Shown: positions 14,728 through 23,762 of the stretch, piece by piece
Numbering within the stretch: position 1 is the first letter of the stretch
Layout: every line of letters starts with the position of its first letter
Source: Prevotella sp.
Lineage (GTDB): Bacteria > Bacteroidota > Bacteroidia > Bacteroidales > Bacteroidaceae
DNA: 58,086 nucleotides
Assembly: GCA_022779305.1 (NCBI GenBank)
Contig: JALFSW010000062.1
Coordinates: 1-58,086 of the forward strand
Direction: 5' to 3'
Translations under genes and position numbers: made by a program
The notes under the pieces: generated by a model
The model's database searches: none
Seen by the model: only the letters and a program-made list of their open reading frames with translations
What the model was told of the DNA's origin: nothing

Positions 14728-16080
14728 ATGGCAAATGTAATCAAGTTGCGCAAAGGATTGGATATAAATCTGACGGGATGTGCCCAAGCGCAAACATTGT
14801 CTGTTAAGTCGGCTACGGAGTACGCATTAACGCCAGATGACTTCCCTGGACTCACCCCAAAAGTGGTTGTAAAGGAAGGCGATGTGGTGAAAGTCGGAGC
14901 AGCATTGTTTGTGGACAAAGGTTGTCCTGAAGTTGGGTTTGCATCACCCGTGAGCGGAACTATAAGTGCGATTGTTAGAGGTGATCGCAGAAAAGTAATG
15001 TGTGTGCGCATCAAAGCCGATGCAAACCAAGTGTTCGAGGACTACGGCAGAAAGGACGTAGCAACGCTTGACGGTGAAGGTGTGAAGAAAGCCTTGTTGA
15101 ACGCTAACCTTTTTGGCTATATCAATCAGTTGCCCTATGCCGTTTCTACACGACCAACGGAAACACCCAAAGCCATCTTCGTTTCAGCACTTCGCGACAT
15201 GCCTTTGCAAGGTTCCTTCGACTACGAATTGCAAGGGCAAGAAAACGACTTTCAAACAGGTTTGACGGCATTGTCGAAGATAGCCAAAGTTTATTTGTCG
15301 ATTGGTGTGAACCAAACTGCCGATGCACTGAAAAACGCTAAAGACGTGGAAGTGAATGTTTTTGATGGTCCTTGTCCGGCAGGTAATGTCGGTGTGCAAG
15401 TGAACCATCTTTCGCCTATTAATAAAGGTGAAGTGGTTTGGACGGTAGACCCAACAGCAGTTCTCTTCTTCGGTCGATTGTTCAATACGGGTAAGGTTGA
15501 TCTCACACGCACAGTCGCAGTGGCTGGAAGCAAAGTGAAAAATCCTGCCTATGTGAAAGCACTTGTCGGTACGCCACTGACCACTATTCTCGATGGACAA
15601 ATCGAAAATTGCGACCATGTTCGCATCATCAATGGCAATCCGCTAACGGGTAGGGTCGCTTCGGATGGAGCAGTGCTCGGTGCACATACTTCGGAAATCA
15701 CAGCCATTCCCGAAGGCGACGATGTTCATGAAATGTTTGGATGGATCATGCCCCGCTTCAAAGCCTTTTCTGTGTCGCGCAGCTATTTCAGTTGGCTTTG
15801 TGGCAAGCAAAAAAGCTATGATCTCGATGCACGCATCAAAGGTGGCGAACGTCATTTGATCATGAGTGGCGAATACGACAAAGTGTTGCCGATGGACATT
15901 TATGCAGAGTTCCTCATCAAAGCCATTATTTCTGGAAACATTGACAAGCAAGAGCAATTGGGAATCTATGAAGTGAGTCCGGAAGATTTTGCATTGGCAG
16001 AATTTGTTGATAGTTCAAAACTTCCACTGCAAAAAATAGTCCGAGAAGGGCTCGACTTGCTCAGAAAGGAAAACGCATAG
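14728..16080 (+). CDS. nqrA: Na+-translocating NADH:quinone reductase subunit A
   Basis: This is the peripheral cytoplasmic subunit of Na+-NQR, implicated in quinone binding. It is 450 residues long, normal for NqrA, with the characteristic N-terminus VIKLRKGLDINLTG, the early VKEGDVVKVGAALF lipoyl-like fold, and a later FSVSRSYFSWLCGK segment. It is the first gene of nqrABCDEF. The 104-nt gap to nqrB contains no promoter or terminator that I can identify, so one transcript is likely. Confidence 0.97.
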   Translation: MANVIKLRKGLDINLTGCAQAQTLSVKSATEYALTPDDFPGLTPKVVVKEGDVVKVGAALFVDKGCPEVGFASPVSGTISAIVRGDRRKVMCVRIKADANQVFEDYGRKDVATLDGEGVKKALLNANLFGYINQLPYAVSTRPTETPKAIFVSALRDMPLQGSFDYELQGQENDFQTGLTALSKIAKVYLSIGVNQTADALKNAKDVEVNVFDGPCPAGNVGVQVNHLSPINKGEVVWTVDPTAVLFFGRLFNTGKVDLTRTVAVAGSKVKNPAYVKALVGTPLTTILDGQIENCDHVRIINGNPLTGRVASDGAVLGAHTSEITAIPEGDDVHEMFGWIMPRFKAFSVSRSYFSWLCGKQKSYDLDARIKGGERHLIMSGEYDKVLPMDIYAEFLIKAIISGNIDKQEQLGIYEVSPEDFALAEFVDSSKLPLQKIVREGLDLLRKENA

Positions 16081-16184
16081 ACCATTTTTAGGTAGGTTTT
16101 GTAAATGACCTTTGTTGTTTTTAGAGCGTGCCTTTAGAAAGAAGAAAAAAGTCAAAATTTAATTAAGATATTATTTTTAAAAAT

Positions 16185-17345
16185 ATGAGCTTAAGAAATT
16201 ATCTTGATAAACTGCGTCCCACGTTTGAAAAAGGTGGAAAGTTGCATGTTTTCAAGAGTGTTTACGATGGAATGGATACCTTTCTTTATGTTCCCAACGA
16301 AACATCAAGAAGTGGTTCATCGATTCACGATGTCATCGACTCAAAGCGCATCATGAGCTTTGTAGTCATCGCATTGATTCCTGCATTGCTGTTCGGAATG
16401 TACAACATTGGTTATCAGAACGCAGCCGCAGTAGGAAAGTTGGCAGAAACAACTTTCACGGATATGTTTATCTTCGGACTTTTGGCACTCTTGCCAAAGC
16501 TCATCGTTTCTTACGCAGTCGGATTGGGCATCGAATTTGCTTGGGCGCAATGGAAAGGCGAAGAAATTCAAGAAGGCTACCTCGTTAGTGGCATTCTCAT
16601 TCCATTGATAGTCCCCGTCACCACCCCCATTTGGGTGCTTGTTTTGGCAATCGCCTTTGCCGTGATTTTCGGTAAGGAAATCTTTGGCGGAACGGGGATG
16701 AACATCTTTAACGTAGCCCTTGTTGCACGTGCGTTCCTCTTCTTCGCCTATCCCTCTTGTATGACGGGCGACAATGTTTGGGTGGCAACCGACAGCATCT
16801 TCGGCTTCGGATACACATTGCCCGACGGCACAACGATGGCAACACCATTGGGCGTATTTGCTCAAGGTACGAATATCGAAACCTCGGTAAACGATATGGT
16901 CATCGGACTGATTCCCGGTTCTGTGGGTGAAACCTCTGTAATCGCTATCGGCATTGGTGCATTGATACTGATATGGACAAACATAGCCAGCTGGAAAACA
17001 ATGCTTAGCGTCTTCCTCGGTGGAGCGTTGATGGGCTACGTGTTCCAAGTAACCAACACGACAGGGCATGTCATCGAGTGGTATGAACACCTCGTTTTGG
17101 GTGGTTTCTGTTTCGGTGCTGTTTTCATGGCAACCGACCCCGTTACCTCGGCACGCACAGAAACAGGAAAATGGATCTATGGTTTCCTCATCGGTGCGTT
17201 GGCAGTCATCGTGCGTATGATGAATCCTGGTTATCCAGAAGGTATGATGCTTGCCATCCTCTTTGGTAATATGTTTGCACCATTGATCGACTATTATGTG
17301 GTTCAAGCGAATATTAACAAACGTGCTAAACGTGCAAAAATATAA
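16185..17345 (+). CDS. nqrB: Na+-translocating NADH:quinone reductase subunit B
   Basis: A 386-residue integral membrane subunit carrying covalently bound FMN and contributing to the sodium pathway. Multiple hydrophobic helices are evident from about residue 55 onward. The likely FMN-linked threonine is T220 in DGTTMATPLG, the position of the S/T-x-A-T flavinylation motif in this family. The RnfD/NqrB signature continues with ATDPVTSARTETGKW near residue 320. It is followed after 18 nt by nqrC. Confidence 0.96.
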   Translation: MSLRNYLDKLRPTFEKGGKLHVFKSVYDGMDTFLYVPNETSRSGSSIHDVIDSKRIMSFVVIALIPALLFGMYNIGYQNAAAVGKLAETTFTDMFIFGLLALLPKLIVSYAVGLGIEFAWAQWKGEEIQEGYLVSGILIPLIVPVTTPIWVLVLAIAFAVIFGKEIFGGTGMNIFNVALVARAFLFFAYPSCMTGDNVWVATDSIFGFGYTLPDGTTMATPLGVFAQGTNIETSVNDMVIGLIPGSVGETSVIAIGIGALILIWTNIASWKTMLSVFLGGALMGYVFQVTNTTGHVIEWYEHLVLGGFCFGAVFMATDPVTSARTETGKWIYGFLIGALAVIVRMMNPGYPEGMMLAILFGNMFAPLIDYYVVQANINKRAKRAKI

Positions 17346-17363
17346 AGTAAGGAGTAGATTAAA

Positions 17364-18074
17364 ATGAAAACAAATAGCAATTCTTACACGATAATCTATT
17401 CGGTTATATTGGTCGTGGTTGTGGCTTTCTTGTTGGCTTTTGTGTCGCAAACGCTCAAGCCCGCACAAGATGTCAATGTTCAGCTCGATCATCAAAAGCA
17501 AATCCTCTTTGCCCTCAATCAAGATCGCAATATGACCAACGAGGAAGCACTCAAGCTCTGGGACGAAATCGTCATTGCCGACGACATCATCGACGCAAGT
17601 GGAAAGGTGGTTCAGGCAGGCGACAAAAGTGGTGTGAAAGCGGGCTTTTTGCTCAACAGCAAAGATGCAAAAGCAGGCAAATTGGCACTCTTCCGCTGTA
17701 AGGTAGATGGTAAAGAAAAATATGTTATCCCTACTTATGGCAACGGTCTTTGGGGACCAATCAATGGATTTATAGCCATCAATGAAGACAAGTCTACCAT
17801 CTTCGGCGTCTATTTCAACCACGAAAGCGAAACCGCCGGACTTGGTGCAGAAATCAAAGACAGCAAAGCATGGCAAGACCTCTTTAAGGGTAAGCAGCTC
17901 TTTGGTGCCGACCGCAAACAAATCATTCTCTCGGTGGCAAAGAAAATTGAAAATCCCCAATCACAAGTCGACTGCGTATCGGGTGCAACGCTCACCTGTA
18001 ATGGTGTAACCGATATGTTCCGATTGGAGAAAGGTGGTTTGCAAGCCTATGTGAATTTCCTTAATCAAAAATAA
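17364..18074 (+). CDS. nqrC: Na+-translocating NADH:quinone reductase subunit C
   Basis: A 236-residue subunit with one N-terminal transmembrane helix (residues 9-28) and a periplasmic FMN-binding domain. The FMN is attached through a phosphoester to T209 in the SGAT motif (CVSGATLTCNGV), which is intact. It lies between nqrB (18 nt) and nqrD (36 nt). The covalent flavins of NqrB and NqrC need an ApbE-type flavin transferase, and none is encoded in this window. Confidence 0.95.
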   Translation: MKTNSNSYTIIYSVILVVVVAFLLAFVSQTLKPAQDVNVQLDHQKQILFALNQDRNMTNEEALKLWDEIVIADDIIDASGKVVQAGDKSGVKAGFLLNSKDAKAGKLALFRCKVDGKEKYVIPTYGNGLWGPINGFIAINEDKSTIFGVYFNHESETAGLGAEIKDSKAWQDLFKGKQLFGADRKQIILSVAKKIENPQSQVDCVSGATLTCNGVTDMFRLEKGGLQAYVNFLNQK

Positions 18075-18110
18075 TCCTTAACACATTTAAATCTCTAATA
18101 GTAAGCAAAA

Positions 18111-18740
18111 ATGGGTTTATTTTCAAAACAAAATAAAGAGGTTTTTCTCAATCCAATCAATTTGGACAACCCGGTCATGGTGCAGGTGCTTGGTATTTGC
18201 TCAGCATTGGCAGTAACTGCACAATTAAAACCAGCCATCGTGATGGGTTTGGCAGTAACCATCATTACGGCATTTTCAAACGTAACGATTTCCATTCTGC
18301 GCAACACCGTCCCCAACCGCATTCGCATCATCGTTCAGTTGGTGGTCGTGGCAGCCTTGGTAACCATCGTTAGCCAAATCTTGAAAGCCTTCGCCTATGA
18401 CGTCAGTGTTCAGCTCTCTGTCTATGTCGGGCTGATCATCACCAACTGTATTCTCATGGGACGTCTTGAAGCCTTTGCCATGACCAACAAACCATGGCCA
18501 AGTTTGCTCGACGGTATTGGTAGCGGACTGGGCTATGCCCTCATTCTCGTCATCATTGGCGGTTTGCGTGAGTTTTTTGGCCGTGGCTCTTTGCTGGGCT
18601 TTAAGATTCTTCCACAAGGACTTTATGATGCCGGCTACCTTGATAATGGTATGATGGCAATGCCTGCCATGGCAATGATCCTTTTGGGTTGTGTGATTTG
18701 GATTCATCGTGCATACTTCGTTAAAGAGAACAAGAATTAA
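18111..18740 (+). CDS. nqrD: Na+-translocating NADH:quinone reductase subunit D
   Basis: A 209-residue membrane subunit of six helices, homologous to NqrE in inverted topology. The family signatures QVLGICSALAVT, LGICS and the GLREFFGRGSLLG loop are visible. With NqrE it holds the intramembrane iron centre. The nqrE start follows 3 nt after its stop, pointing to translational coupling. Confidence 0.95.
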   Translation: MGLFSKQNKEVFLNPINLDNPVMVQVLGICSALAVTAQLKPAIVMGLAVTIITAFSNVTISILRNTVPNRIRIIVQLVVVAALVTIVSQILKAFAYDVSVQLSVYVGLIITNCILMGRLEAFAMTNKPWPSLLDGIGSGLGYALILVIIGGLREFFGRGSLLGFKILPQGLYDAGYLDNGMMAMPAMAMILLGCVIWIHRAYFVKENKN

Positions 18741-18743
18741 TTT

Positions 18744-19370
18744 ATGGAACACTTGATAAATTTATTTTTCAGATCGATTTTCGTCGATAACATGATTTTC
18801 GCATTCTTCCTCGGAATGTGTTCATATTTGGCGGTATCTAAAAATGTTAAAACTTCGTTGGGACTGGGCATTGCCGTAACCTTCGTGTTGGTCGTAACCG
18901 TTCCTATCAACTATCTCCTGCAAACCAAAGTTTTAGGACCCGATTGTTTGGTAGAAGGTGTAGACCTTTCCTATCTTAGTTTCATTCTCTTCATTGCCGT
19001 GATTGCGGGTATTGTGCAGCTCGTTGAAATGGTGGTCGAAAGATATTCACCCTCGCTTTATGGTGCTTTGGGTATCTTCCTTCCGCTCATCGCCGTGAAC
19101 TGTGCCATCATGGGTGCATCGCTCTTTATGCAACAACGCATCGGGCTCGACCCCTCAAGTTCTCAATTCATTGGCAGCGTTTGGGACGCAGTTGTTTATG
19201 GTTTCGGTTCGGGTATCGGATGGATTCTTGCCATTGTTTCTTTGGGTGCCATCCGCGAACGTTTGGAATATTCCGACGTTCCCAAACCTTTGCAAGGCCT
19301 CGGAATTACGTTTATCACTGTGGGACTTATGGCAATGGCCATGATGTGTTTCTCAGGACTTAAAATCTAA
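18744..19370 (+). CDS. nqrE: Na+-translocating NADH:quinone reductase subunit E
   Basis: A 208-residue six-helix membrane subunit. The N-terminal block around [16 protein letters not shown] and the [11 protein letters not shown] segment carry the conserved cysteines that, with those of NqrD, bind the iron centre in the membrane. The gene is 3 nt after nqrD and 5 nt before nqrF. Confidence 0.95.
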   Translation: MEHLINLFFRSIFVDNMIFAFFLGMCSYLAVSKNVKTSLGLGIAVTFVLVVTVPINYLLQTKVLGPDCLVEGVDLSYLSFILFIAVIAGIVQLVEMVVERYSPSLYGALGIFLPLIAVNCAIMGASLFMQQRIGLDPSSSQFIGSVWDAVVYGFGSGIGWILAIVSLGAIRERLEYSDVPKPLQGLGITFITVGLMAMAMMCFSGLKI

Positions 19371-19375
19371 TTATA

Positions 19376-20647
19376 ATGAATATCGAATTTATATTATATA
19401 GCATTTGTATCTTCTTGGTAATCATCCTTCTTTTGGTTGCGATCTTGCTTGTCGCCAAGAAGTATCTCAGTCCAAGCGGACAAGTGAAAGTCACCATCAA
19501 TGGCGACACAACACTGACAGTAGACCAAGGCAACACGGTCATGGGAACGCTCAACGAGAATGGTGTGTTTTTGCCTTCGGCTTGTGGTGGAAAGGCAAGT
19601 TGCGGACAATGTAAGTGTCAGATCCTTGAAGGAGGTGGCGAAATTCTTGATTCAGAACGTCCTCATTTCAGCCGTAAGGAAATAAAAGAAGGTTGGCGTT
19701 TGGGCTGTCAAGCAAAAATCAAGGGCGACGTTTCTGTGAAAGTGGCAGAATCGGTGATGGGCGTAAAAGAATGGGAATGCACCGTCATTTCCAACAAAAA
19801 CGTGTCGAGCTTCATCAAAGAATTCAAAGTGGCATTGCCTCCGGGCGAACACATGGACTTTGTGCCAGGTTCTTATGCACAGATCAAGATACCAAAGTAT
19901 GATTGCATTGACTACGACAAAGACTTCGACAAGAACGACATAGGCGAAGATTATATCGGCACATGGGAAAAATTTGAATTGCTCTCTATCAAGGCAAGCA
20001 ATCCAGAAGACACCGTACGTGCCTACTCAATGGCAAACTATCCTGCCGAAGGCGACATCATTACGCTCACTGTCCGCATTGCGACGCCACCATTCAAACC
20101 ACGTCCACAGACAGGTTTCCAAGAAGTGCCTGCGGGTATTGGTTCGTCTTACATCTTCAGTCTCAAACCGGGCGACAAGGTGATGATGAGCGGTCCTTAC
20201 GGAGAATTTGCGCCTAACTACACATCGGGCAAGGAAATGATATGGATAGGTGGTGGCGCAGGTATGGCACCATTGCGTAGTCAAATCATGCACATGCTCA
20301 AGACGCTCAAAACCCGTGATCGCGAAATGCACTTCTTCTATGGCGCACGTGCCCTTGTAGAGGCTTTCTTCTTGGAAGACTTCTGGGAATTGGAGAAAGA
20401 GTTTCCTAACTTCCATTTCCATCTCTCGCTCGATATGCCTGATCCAAAGGCTGATGCGGCAGGTGTGAAATACTATACAGGGTTTGCGGTGAATTGCATT
20501 CGTGATTCTTATCTCAAGGATCACGAAGCACCCGAAGACTGCGAATACTATCTCTGCGGACCTCCGATGTTGATCAAAACCGTTACCGACTATTTGGATA
20601 GTATTGGCGTTGATAAAGATGCTATTGCATTTGATGACTTTGGATAA
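19376..20647 (+). CDS. nqrF: Na+-translocating NADH:quinone reductase subunit F
   Basis: A 423-residue NADH-oxidising subunit where electrons enter the complex. The order is an N-terminal transmembrane helix (3-26), a [2Fe-2S] ferredoxin domain with cysteines 70, 76, 79 and 111 (SACGGKASCGQCKC), an FAD domain with RAYSMANYP, and an NADH domain with YGARALVEAF and CGPPMLI. All key residues are present and the length is typical. It is the last gene of the operon, followed 23 nt later by a hairpin terminator. Confidence 0.97.
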   Translation: MNIEFILYSICIFLVIILLLVAILLVAKKYLSPSGQVKVTINGDTTLTVDQGNTVMGTLNENGVFLPSACGGKASCGQCKCQILEGGGEILDSERPHFSRKEIKEGWRLGCQAKIKGDVSVKVAESVMGVKEWECTVISNKNVSSFIKEFKVALPPGEHMDFVPGSYAQIKIPKYDCIDYDKDFDKNDIGEDYIGTWEKFELLSIKASNPEDTVRAYSMANYPAEGDIITLTVRIATPPFKPRPQTGFQEVPAGIGSSYIFSLKPGDKVMMSGPYGEFAPNYTSGKEMIWIGGGAGMAPLRSQIMHMLKTLKTRDREMHFFYGARALVEAFFLEDFWELEKEFPNFHFHLSLDMPDPKADAAGVKYYTGFAVNCIRDSYLKDHEAPEDCEYYLCGPPMLIKTVTDYLDSIGVDKDAIAFDDFG

Positions 20648-20670
20648 ATAGATACTTTTTAGACTTTGAA

Positions 20671-20704
20671 GAGGATACATAGTGATTATGTGTCCTCTTT
20701 TTCT
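20671..20704 (+). terminator. Intrinsic terminator of the nqr operon
   Basis: An 11-bp stem GAGGATACATA (20671-20681) with TATGTGTCCTC (20687-20697), containing one G-U-type pair, is followed by a run of T. Confidence 0.85.
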
Positions 20705-20750
20705 ATAAAATAAGACCTCTGCAAAAGTCTGTTTGCTTAACCTCAAGTTT

Positions 20751-20815
20751 TTCCTAGTTTTTCCTAGTTTCCCTAGGCAATCCTAGTTTTCCCTAGTTTT
20801 CCCTAGGTCAGCCTA
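20751..20815. repeat. CCTAG array 5
   Basis: Six or seven CTAG tetramers with 9-10 nt spacing and T/C-rich spacers on the plus strand. It sits between the convergent nqr and ilvE terminators, outside both predicted transcripts. Confidence 0.85.
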
Positions 20816-20836
20816 TGCTTGCAGAGATCTTGATAC

Positions 20837-20865
20837 TAAAAAAGGGGGGATTTTCATTCCCCCCT
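20837..20865 (-). terminator. Intrinsic terminator of ilvE
   Basis: On the minus strand, an 8-bp stem AGGGGGGA (58-65) / TCCCCCCT (43-50) is followed by TTTTTTAGT. It lies 33 nt after the ilvE stop. Confidence 0.75.
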
Positions 20866-20897
20866 GATGATCATTTGTTTTATGTTTTCTTTTGAGT

Positions 20898-21914
20898 TTA
20901 TTCGATGACAATGGTTGTCCAACCGTGTTTGTCTTCCACCGTGCCATATTGAATGCCACGCAGTGTGTCATAAAGTTTTTTCGACCATGGACCAGGTTGA
21001 TCGCCATAGCTATATGTCTTACCCATTTCCACATCGTCAAGGCGTGAGATGGGTGAGATGACAGCCGCTGTTCCACATGCGCCAGCTTCTTCAAACGTTT
21101 CGAGTTCTTCCACTGGGATAGGGCGGCGTTCCACTTTCAGACCCAAATCTTCGGCAATTTGAATCAAACTCTTGTTCGTAATAGAAGGCAGAATAGAGCT
21201 TGATGCAGGTGTTACGTAGGTGTTGTTCTTGATACCAAAGAAGTTGGCAGCACCGCATTCGTCTACGTATTTCTTTTCTTTTGAGTCGAGATAGAACTCT
21301 GAAGCATAGCCTTTTTCGTGAGCAATCTTATTGGCACGCAACGATGCCGCATAGTTTCCACCCACTTTAAACGTACCTGTTCCCAATGGCGCAGCCCGAT
21401 CCACATCGCGCATAATCATGTAAGGGTTGGTAGCAAAGCCGCCTTTGAAGTAAGGACCCACAGGTGTAACAAAGATCATGAAGAGGTATTCCTCTGCTGG
21501 GCGCACCCCTACTTGTGCCGATGTTCCGATCACCAGCGGACGCAAATAGAGCGACGCACCGCTTTCCACGGTTGGGATATACTCTTGGTTGAGTCTCACC
21601 ACCTTTTCAGCCATTTCAACGAAGAGTTCGGTTGGTACTTCTGCCATCTCAACACCACGGCATGAGCGTTGCAGACGCAATGCGTTTTCTTCTACACGGA
21701 ACATTCTCACCTTTCCGTCTGGGCAGCGATAGGCTTTCAGTCCTTCAAAGGCTTCTTGCCCATAGTGCAAACAAGTTGCAGCCATGTGAATGTTGATATG
21801 TTCGTCTGAGCTGATTTCAATTTCGCCCCATTTGCCGTTGCGATAGTAGCAGCGAACGTTGTAGCTCGTGGGCAGATAGCCAAAGGGCAAGTTTGCCCAG
21901 TCTAGATCTTTCAT
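20898..21914 (-). CDS. ilvE: Branched-chain amino acid aminotransferase
   Basis: A 338-residue PLP class IV aminotransferase that interconverts leucine, isoleucine and valine with their 2-oxo acids using glutamate/2-oxoglutarate. The architecture is that of the longer, BCAT-like group: HYGQEAFEGLKAYR near the N-terminus, FKVGGNYAASL with the probable PLP lysine, and a late EAGACGTAAVISP loop. It is monocistronic, with a -7 element 49 nt upstream and its own terminator. No other ilv or leu genes are nearby. Confidence 0.95.
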   Translation of the reverse strand: MKDLDWANLPFGYLPTSYNVRCYYRNGKWGEIEISSDEHINIHMAATCLHYGQEAFEGLKAYRCPDGKVRMFRVEENALRLQRSCRGVEMAEVPTELFVEMAEKVVRLNQEYIPTVESGASLYLRPLVIGTSAQVGVRPAEEYLFMIFVTPVGPYFKGGFATNPYMIMRDVDRAAPLGTGTFKVGGNYAASLRANKIAHEKGYASEFYLDSKEKKYVDECGAANFFGIKNNTYVTPASSSILPSITNKSLIQIAEDLGLKVERRPIPVEELETFEEAGACGTAAVISPISRLDDVEMGKTYSYGDQPGPWSKKLYDTLRGIQYGTVEDKHGWTTIVIE

Positions 21915-21962
21915 AATATAAGTAAAGTTTTAAAAGATTAATACACGTTGGTTGCAAATGTA

Positions 21963-21970
21963 CAAAGATA
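21963..21970 (-). promoter_or_regulatory. -7 element upstream of ilvE
   Basis: TATCTTTG on the minus strand; the transcription start would be near 21956, 42 nt before the ATG. No convincing TTTG occurs 19-20 bp upstream. Confidence 0.5.
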
Positions 21971-22007
21971 TATTTTATCTGCCAAAGTTTATTGCCGTTT
22001 TTTTATT

Positions 22008-22027
22008 CCAATTCGGTTATTAGGGAC
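22008..22027. repeat. Half copy of the dispersed palindrome
   Basis: CCAATTCGGTTATTAGGGAC, one arm and loop of the GGTC-ATTA-GACC family, upstream of ilvE. Confidence 0.55.
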
Positions 22028-22061
22028 TCAATGAATATAATCTGTTGGGAAGTTGATAAGT

Positions 22062-22155
22062 AATATAAAAAGAAAAGCGATAGCCTTCGCAGGTAATCGC
22101 TTTCTACCTTTAATAGGTATTAGTCTTTAAGGTAAAAAGATTGTTTTCAGGATAA
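22062..22155 (-). ncRNA. Candidate small RNA upstream of ilvE
   Basis: A consensus promoter at 22162-22192 on the minus strand is followed about 50 nt downstream by a nested hairpin (AAAGCGAT ... ATCGCTTT, 22074-22103) with TTTTCTTTTT after it. The predicted RNA is about 90 nt, contains a second possible stem (TACCTT/AAGGTA) and has no convincing reading frame. It could instead be an attenuator leader of ilvE, since it is on the same strand, but ilvE has its own -7 element beyond the hairpin. Confidence 0.45.
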
Positions 22156-22161
22156 CGAGTG

Positions 22162-22192
22162 CAAAGATAATGTTTTTATTGCTTTATGCAAA
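22162..22192 (-). promoter_or_regulatory. Promoter of the candidate small RNA
   Basis: The minus strand reads TTTG, 19 bp, TATCTTTG, an exact consensus match, with the nearest downstream gene start 240 nt away. Confidence 0.65.
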
Positions 22193-22280
22193 ATATTTTA
22201 CTCTTTTTTTACAAACAGAATGGTAAAAATATTTTACACTTTGGGTTAAATGGAAAATGTTTGAACCTCTGTTGCGATAC

Positions 22281-22317
22281 AAACAACGCTCAGTTGCATT
22301 GCAACTGAGCGTTGTTT
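22281..22317 (+). terminator. Long perfect hairpin, possible terminator
   Basis: Perfect 17-bp arms (22281-22297 and 22301-22317; core AACGCTCAGTTGC) around an ATT loop, followed on the plus strand by the T-rich ATTTTGTTTTC. It lies 50 nt beyond the stop of the leftward methyltransferase gene. The T-rich flank suggests plus-strand termination, but no plus-strand gene ends here. It may instead be a 3' end stabiliser for the minus-strand mRNA. Confidence 0.5.
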
Positions 22318-22367
22318 ATTTTGTTTTCTTTAATTTTCTGGTTATCAGCTTCTTAAAGAGGTGCTTT

Positions 22368-23690
22368 TTACCACGTAATGATGCAGTCTTCTGCGGGGAC
22401 ATGGGTGCTTTTGATGCGCCATTCTTGTGGATAAAGATTATTGGCGCGATTGCCCAAGTTTTTCGCAAACCCTATTGAGTGGTTGCGATAGGTGAGCAGG
22501 ACGATGCCTTTGGGCGCATCTTCGGCAAGATGAATGGCTTCTCGGCGCAAGTAGGCGATGGCGGTTTCGTAGTCGATGTCAATAGTCGGATAGGGCAACT
22601 TTTGGTCGGAAACGGCAAGGGCTAAGCTGTGGTCAGGAAGGATGGTCTTTCCTTTTATGGTGGGCGTGCTTACACCCGAAGAAATGACTTTCAGTTGTTT
22701 ATGGGCTTCCGATACTGCCTTTTTGATGGTTTCAGAGGTGGTGGAGGGTAGGGAGGTGTCGCCTTGCTTACCTTTGCGCACGACAGCCATAAAAAGACCT
22801 TCGCTCTTTGACGTTCCTGGGATGAACCGATAGACAGGGAAGGCAGTTTGTTTGTCCTCAACAGGGTTACCGATGAGCGACCCCATGATGTTCCATGCGT
22901 CTTCGATAGGCACGGAAAGTAGTTCGGCAGAGAAATTGTTCAATATCCAAGCAATGTTTTCCTCGTTTTCGTGGGCGTTGAATGTGCAAGTGGAATAGAC
23001 CAACAAGCCGCCCTCTTTGAGATTGTGCCATATATCGGCAATGATGGTGCGTTGCAATTGCTGGCACTGCATGACGTTCTGCGTGCTCCATTCGCCGATG
23101 GTTTGCGGGTCTTTGCGAAACATGCCCTCGCCCGAGCAAGGCACATCGGCAACGATGAGATCGAACCGAAGATTTGTTTTTCGGTAATCGGCAGGATAGT
23201 TGTTGGTAACGAGAAGGTTTGGAGCACCAAATTTCTGTCGATTTTCAGCCAAAATCTGTACCCGCTTTTTCATCGGTTCGTTGGCAAAAAGAAAACTTTT
23301 GGGTGGTAAAGCTGCTGCCAAACAAGTTGTTTTTCCACCTGGTGCAGCACAAAGATCAAGGGCAAGCACAGGACGATTGTCCGTGAAATGGCGCACCACG
23401 TGGTCGAGAAACATTGAGGCAGCTTCCTGTACATAATAAACCCCAGCGTGGAAAAGTGGGTCGAAGGTGAAGTTGGGACGCTTTGAAAGGTAATAGGCAT
23501 GCCGACACCAGCTGACAGGTTCGGCAGCATACCGTTCATTCACCTTATATTCCGCAGTCCTTTTAAAGGGATTTATTCGCAGGCTCACAGGCGGTTCTTC
23601 GTTCAGGCTATCGAGAAATCGAGCGTACAGCGTGTCGCCCATGAGCGTTTTCGTGTAGGTTTGAAATTCGGTAGGGAGTGTTGTTTCCAT
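22368..23690 (-). CDS. 16S rRNA (cytosine-C5) methyltransferase, RsmF/NOL1-NOP2-Sun family
   Basis: A 440-residue SAM-dependent RNA m5C methyltransferase. The core has the SAM-binding LDLCAAPGGKTT, a catalytic PCSGEGMFRKDP motif and a second cysteine in LVYSTCTFNAHENE, together diagnostic of the Sun family. The C-terminal 120 residues correspond to the PUA-like RNA-binding extension of RsmF/YebU-type enzymes. I chose the ATG at 23690 (METTLPTEF) over a TTG five codons upstream because that TTG overlaps a palindromic repeat. Confidence 0.92.
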   Translation of the reverse strand: METTLPTEFQTYTKTLMGDTLYARFLDSLNEEPPVSLRINPFKRTAEYKVNERYAAEPVSWCRHAYYLSKRPNFTFDPLFHAGVYYVQEAASMFLDHVVRHFTDNRPVLALDLCAAPGGKTTCLAAALPPKSFLFANEPMKKRVQILAENRQKFGAPNLLVTNNYPADYRKTNLRFDLIVADVPCSGEGMFRKDPQTIGEWSTQNVMQCQQLQRTIIADIWHNLKEGGLLVYSTCTFNAHENEENIAWILNNFSAELLSVPIEDAWNIMGSLIGNPVEDKQTAFPVYRFIPGTSKSEGLFMAVVRKGKQGDTSLPSTTSETIKKAVSEAHKQLKVISSGVSTPTIKGKTILPDHSLALAVSDQKLPYPTIDIDYETAIAYLRREAIHLAEDAPKGIVLLTYRNHSIGFAKNLGNRANNLYPQEWRIKSTHVPAEDCIITW

Positions 23691-23699
23691 TGTTTTGAA

Positions 23700-23723
23700 C
23701 CCCAATCGGTCATCAGACCGTTA
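23700..23723. repeat. Dispersed palindrome copy upstream of the rRNA methyltransferase
   Basis: CCCAATCGGTCATCAGACCG and then TTAG: GGTC-ATCA-GACC core with a left CCCAAT arm. It lies 9 nt upstream of the start codon of the minus-strand gene. Confidence 0.65.
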
Positions 23724-23762
23724 GATTTTTCTTTTTATTTTATTTATTAACTTCCCAACTGC

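Noticed and set aside
16341..17960. 539-residue reading frame antisense to nqrB and nqrC
   Set aside because: A mirror frame of strongly coding DNA; His/Cys/Asp-rich composition without domains, while the plus strand encodes unmistakable Nqr subunits.
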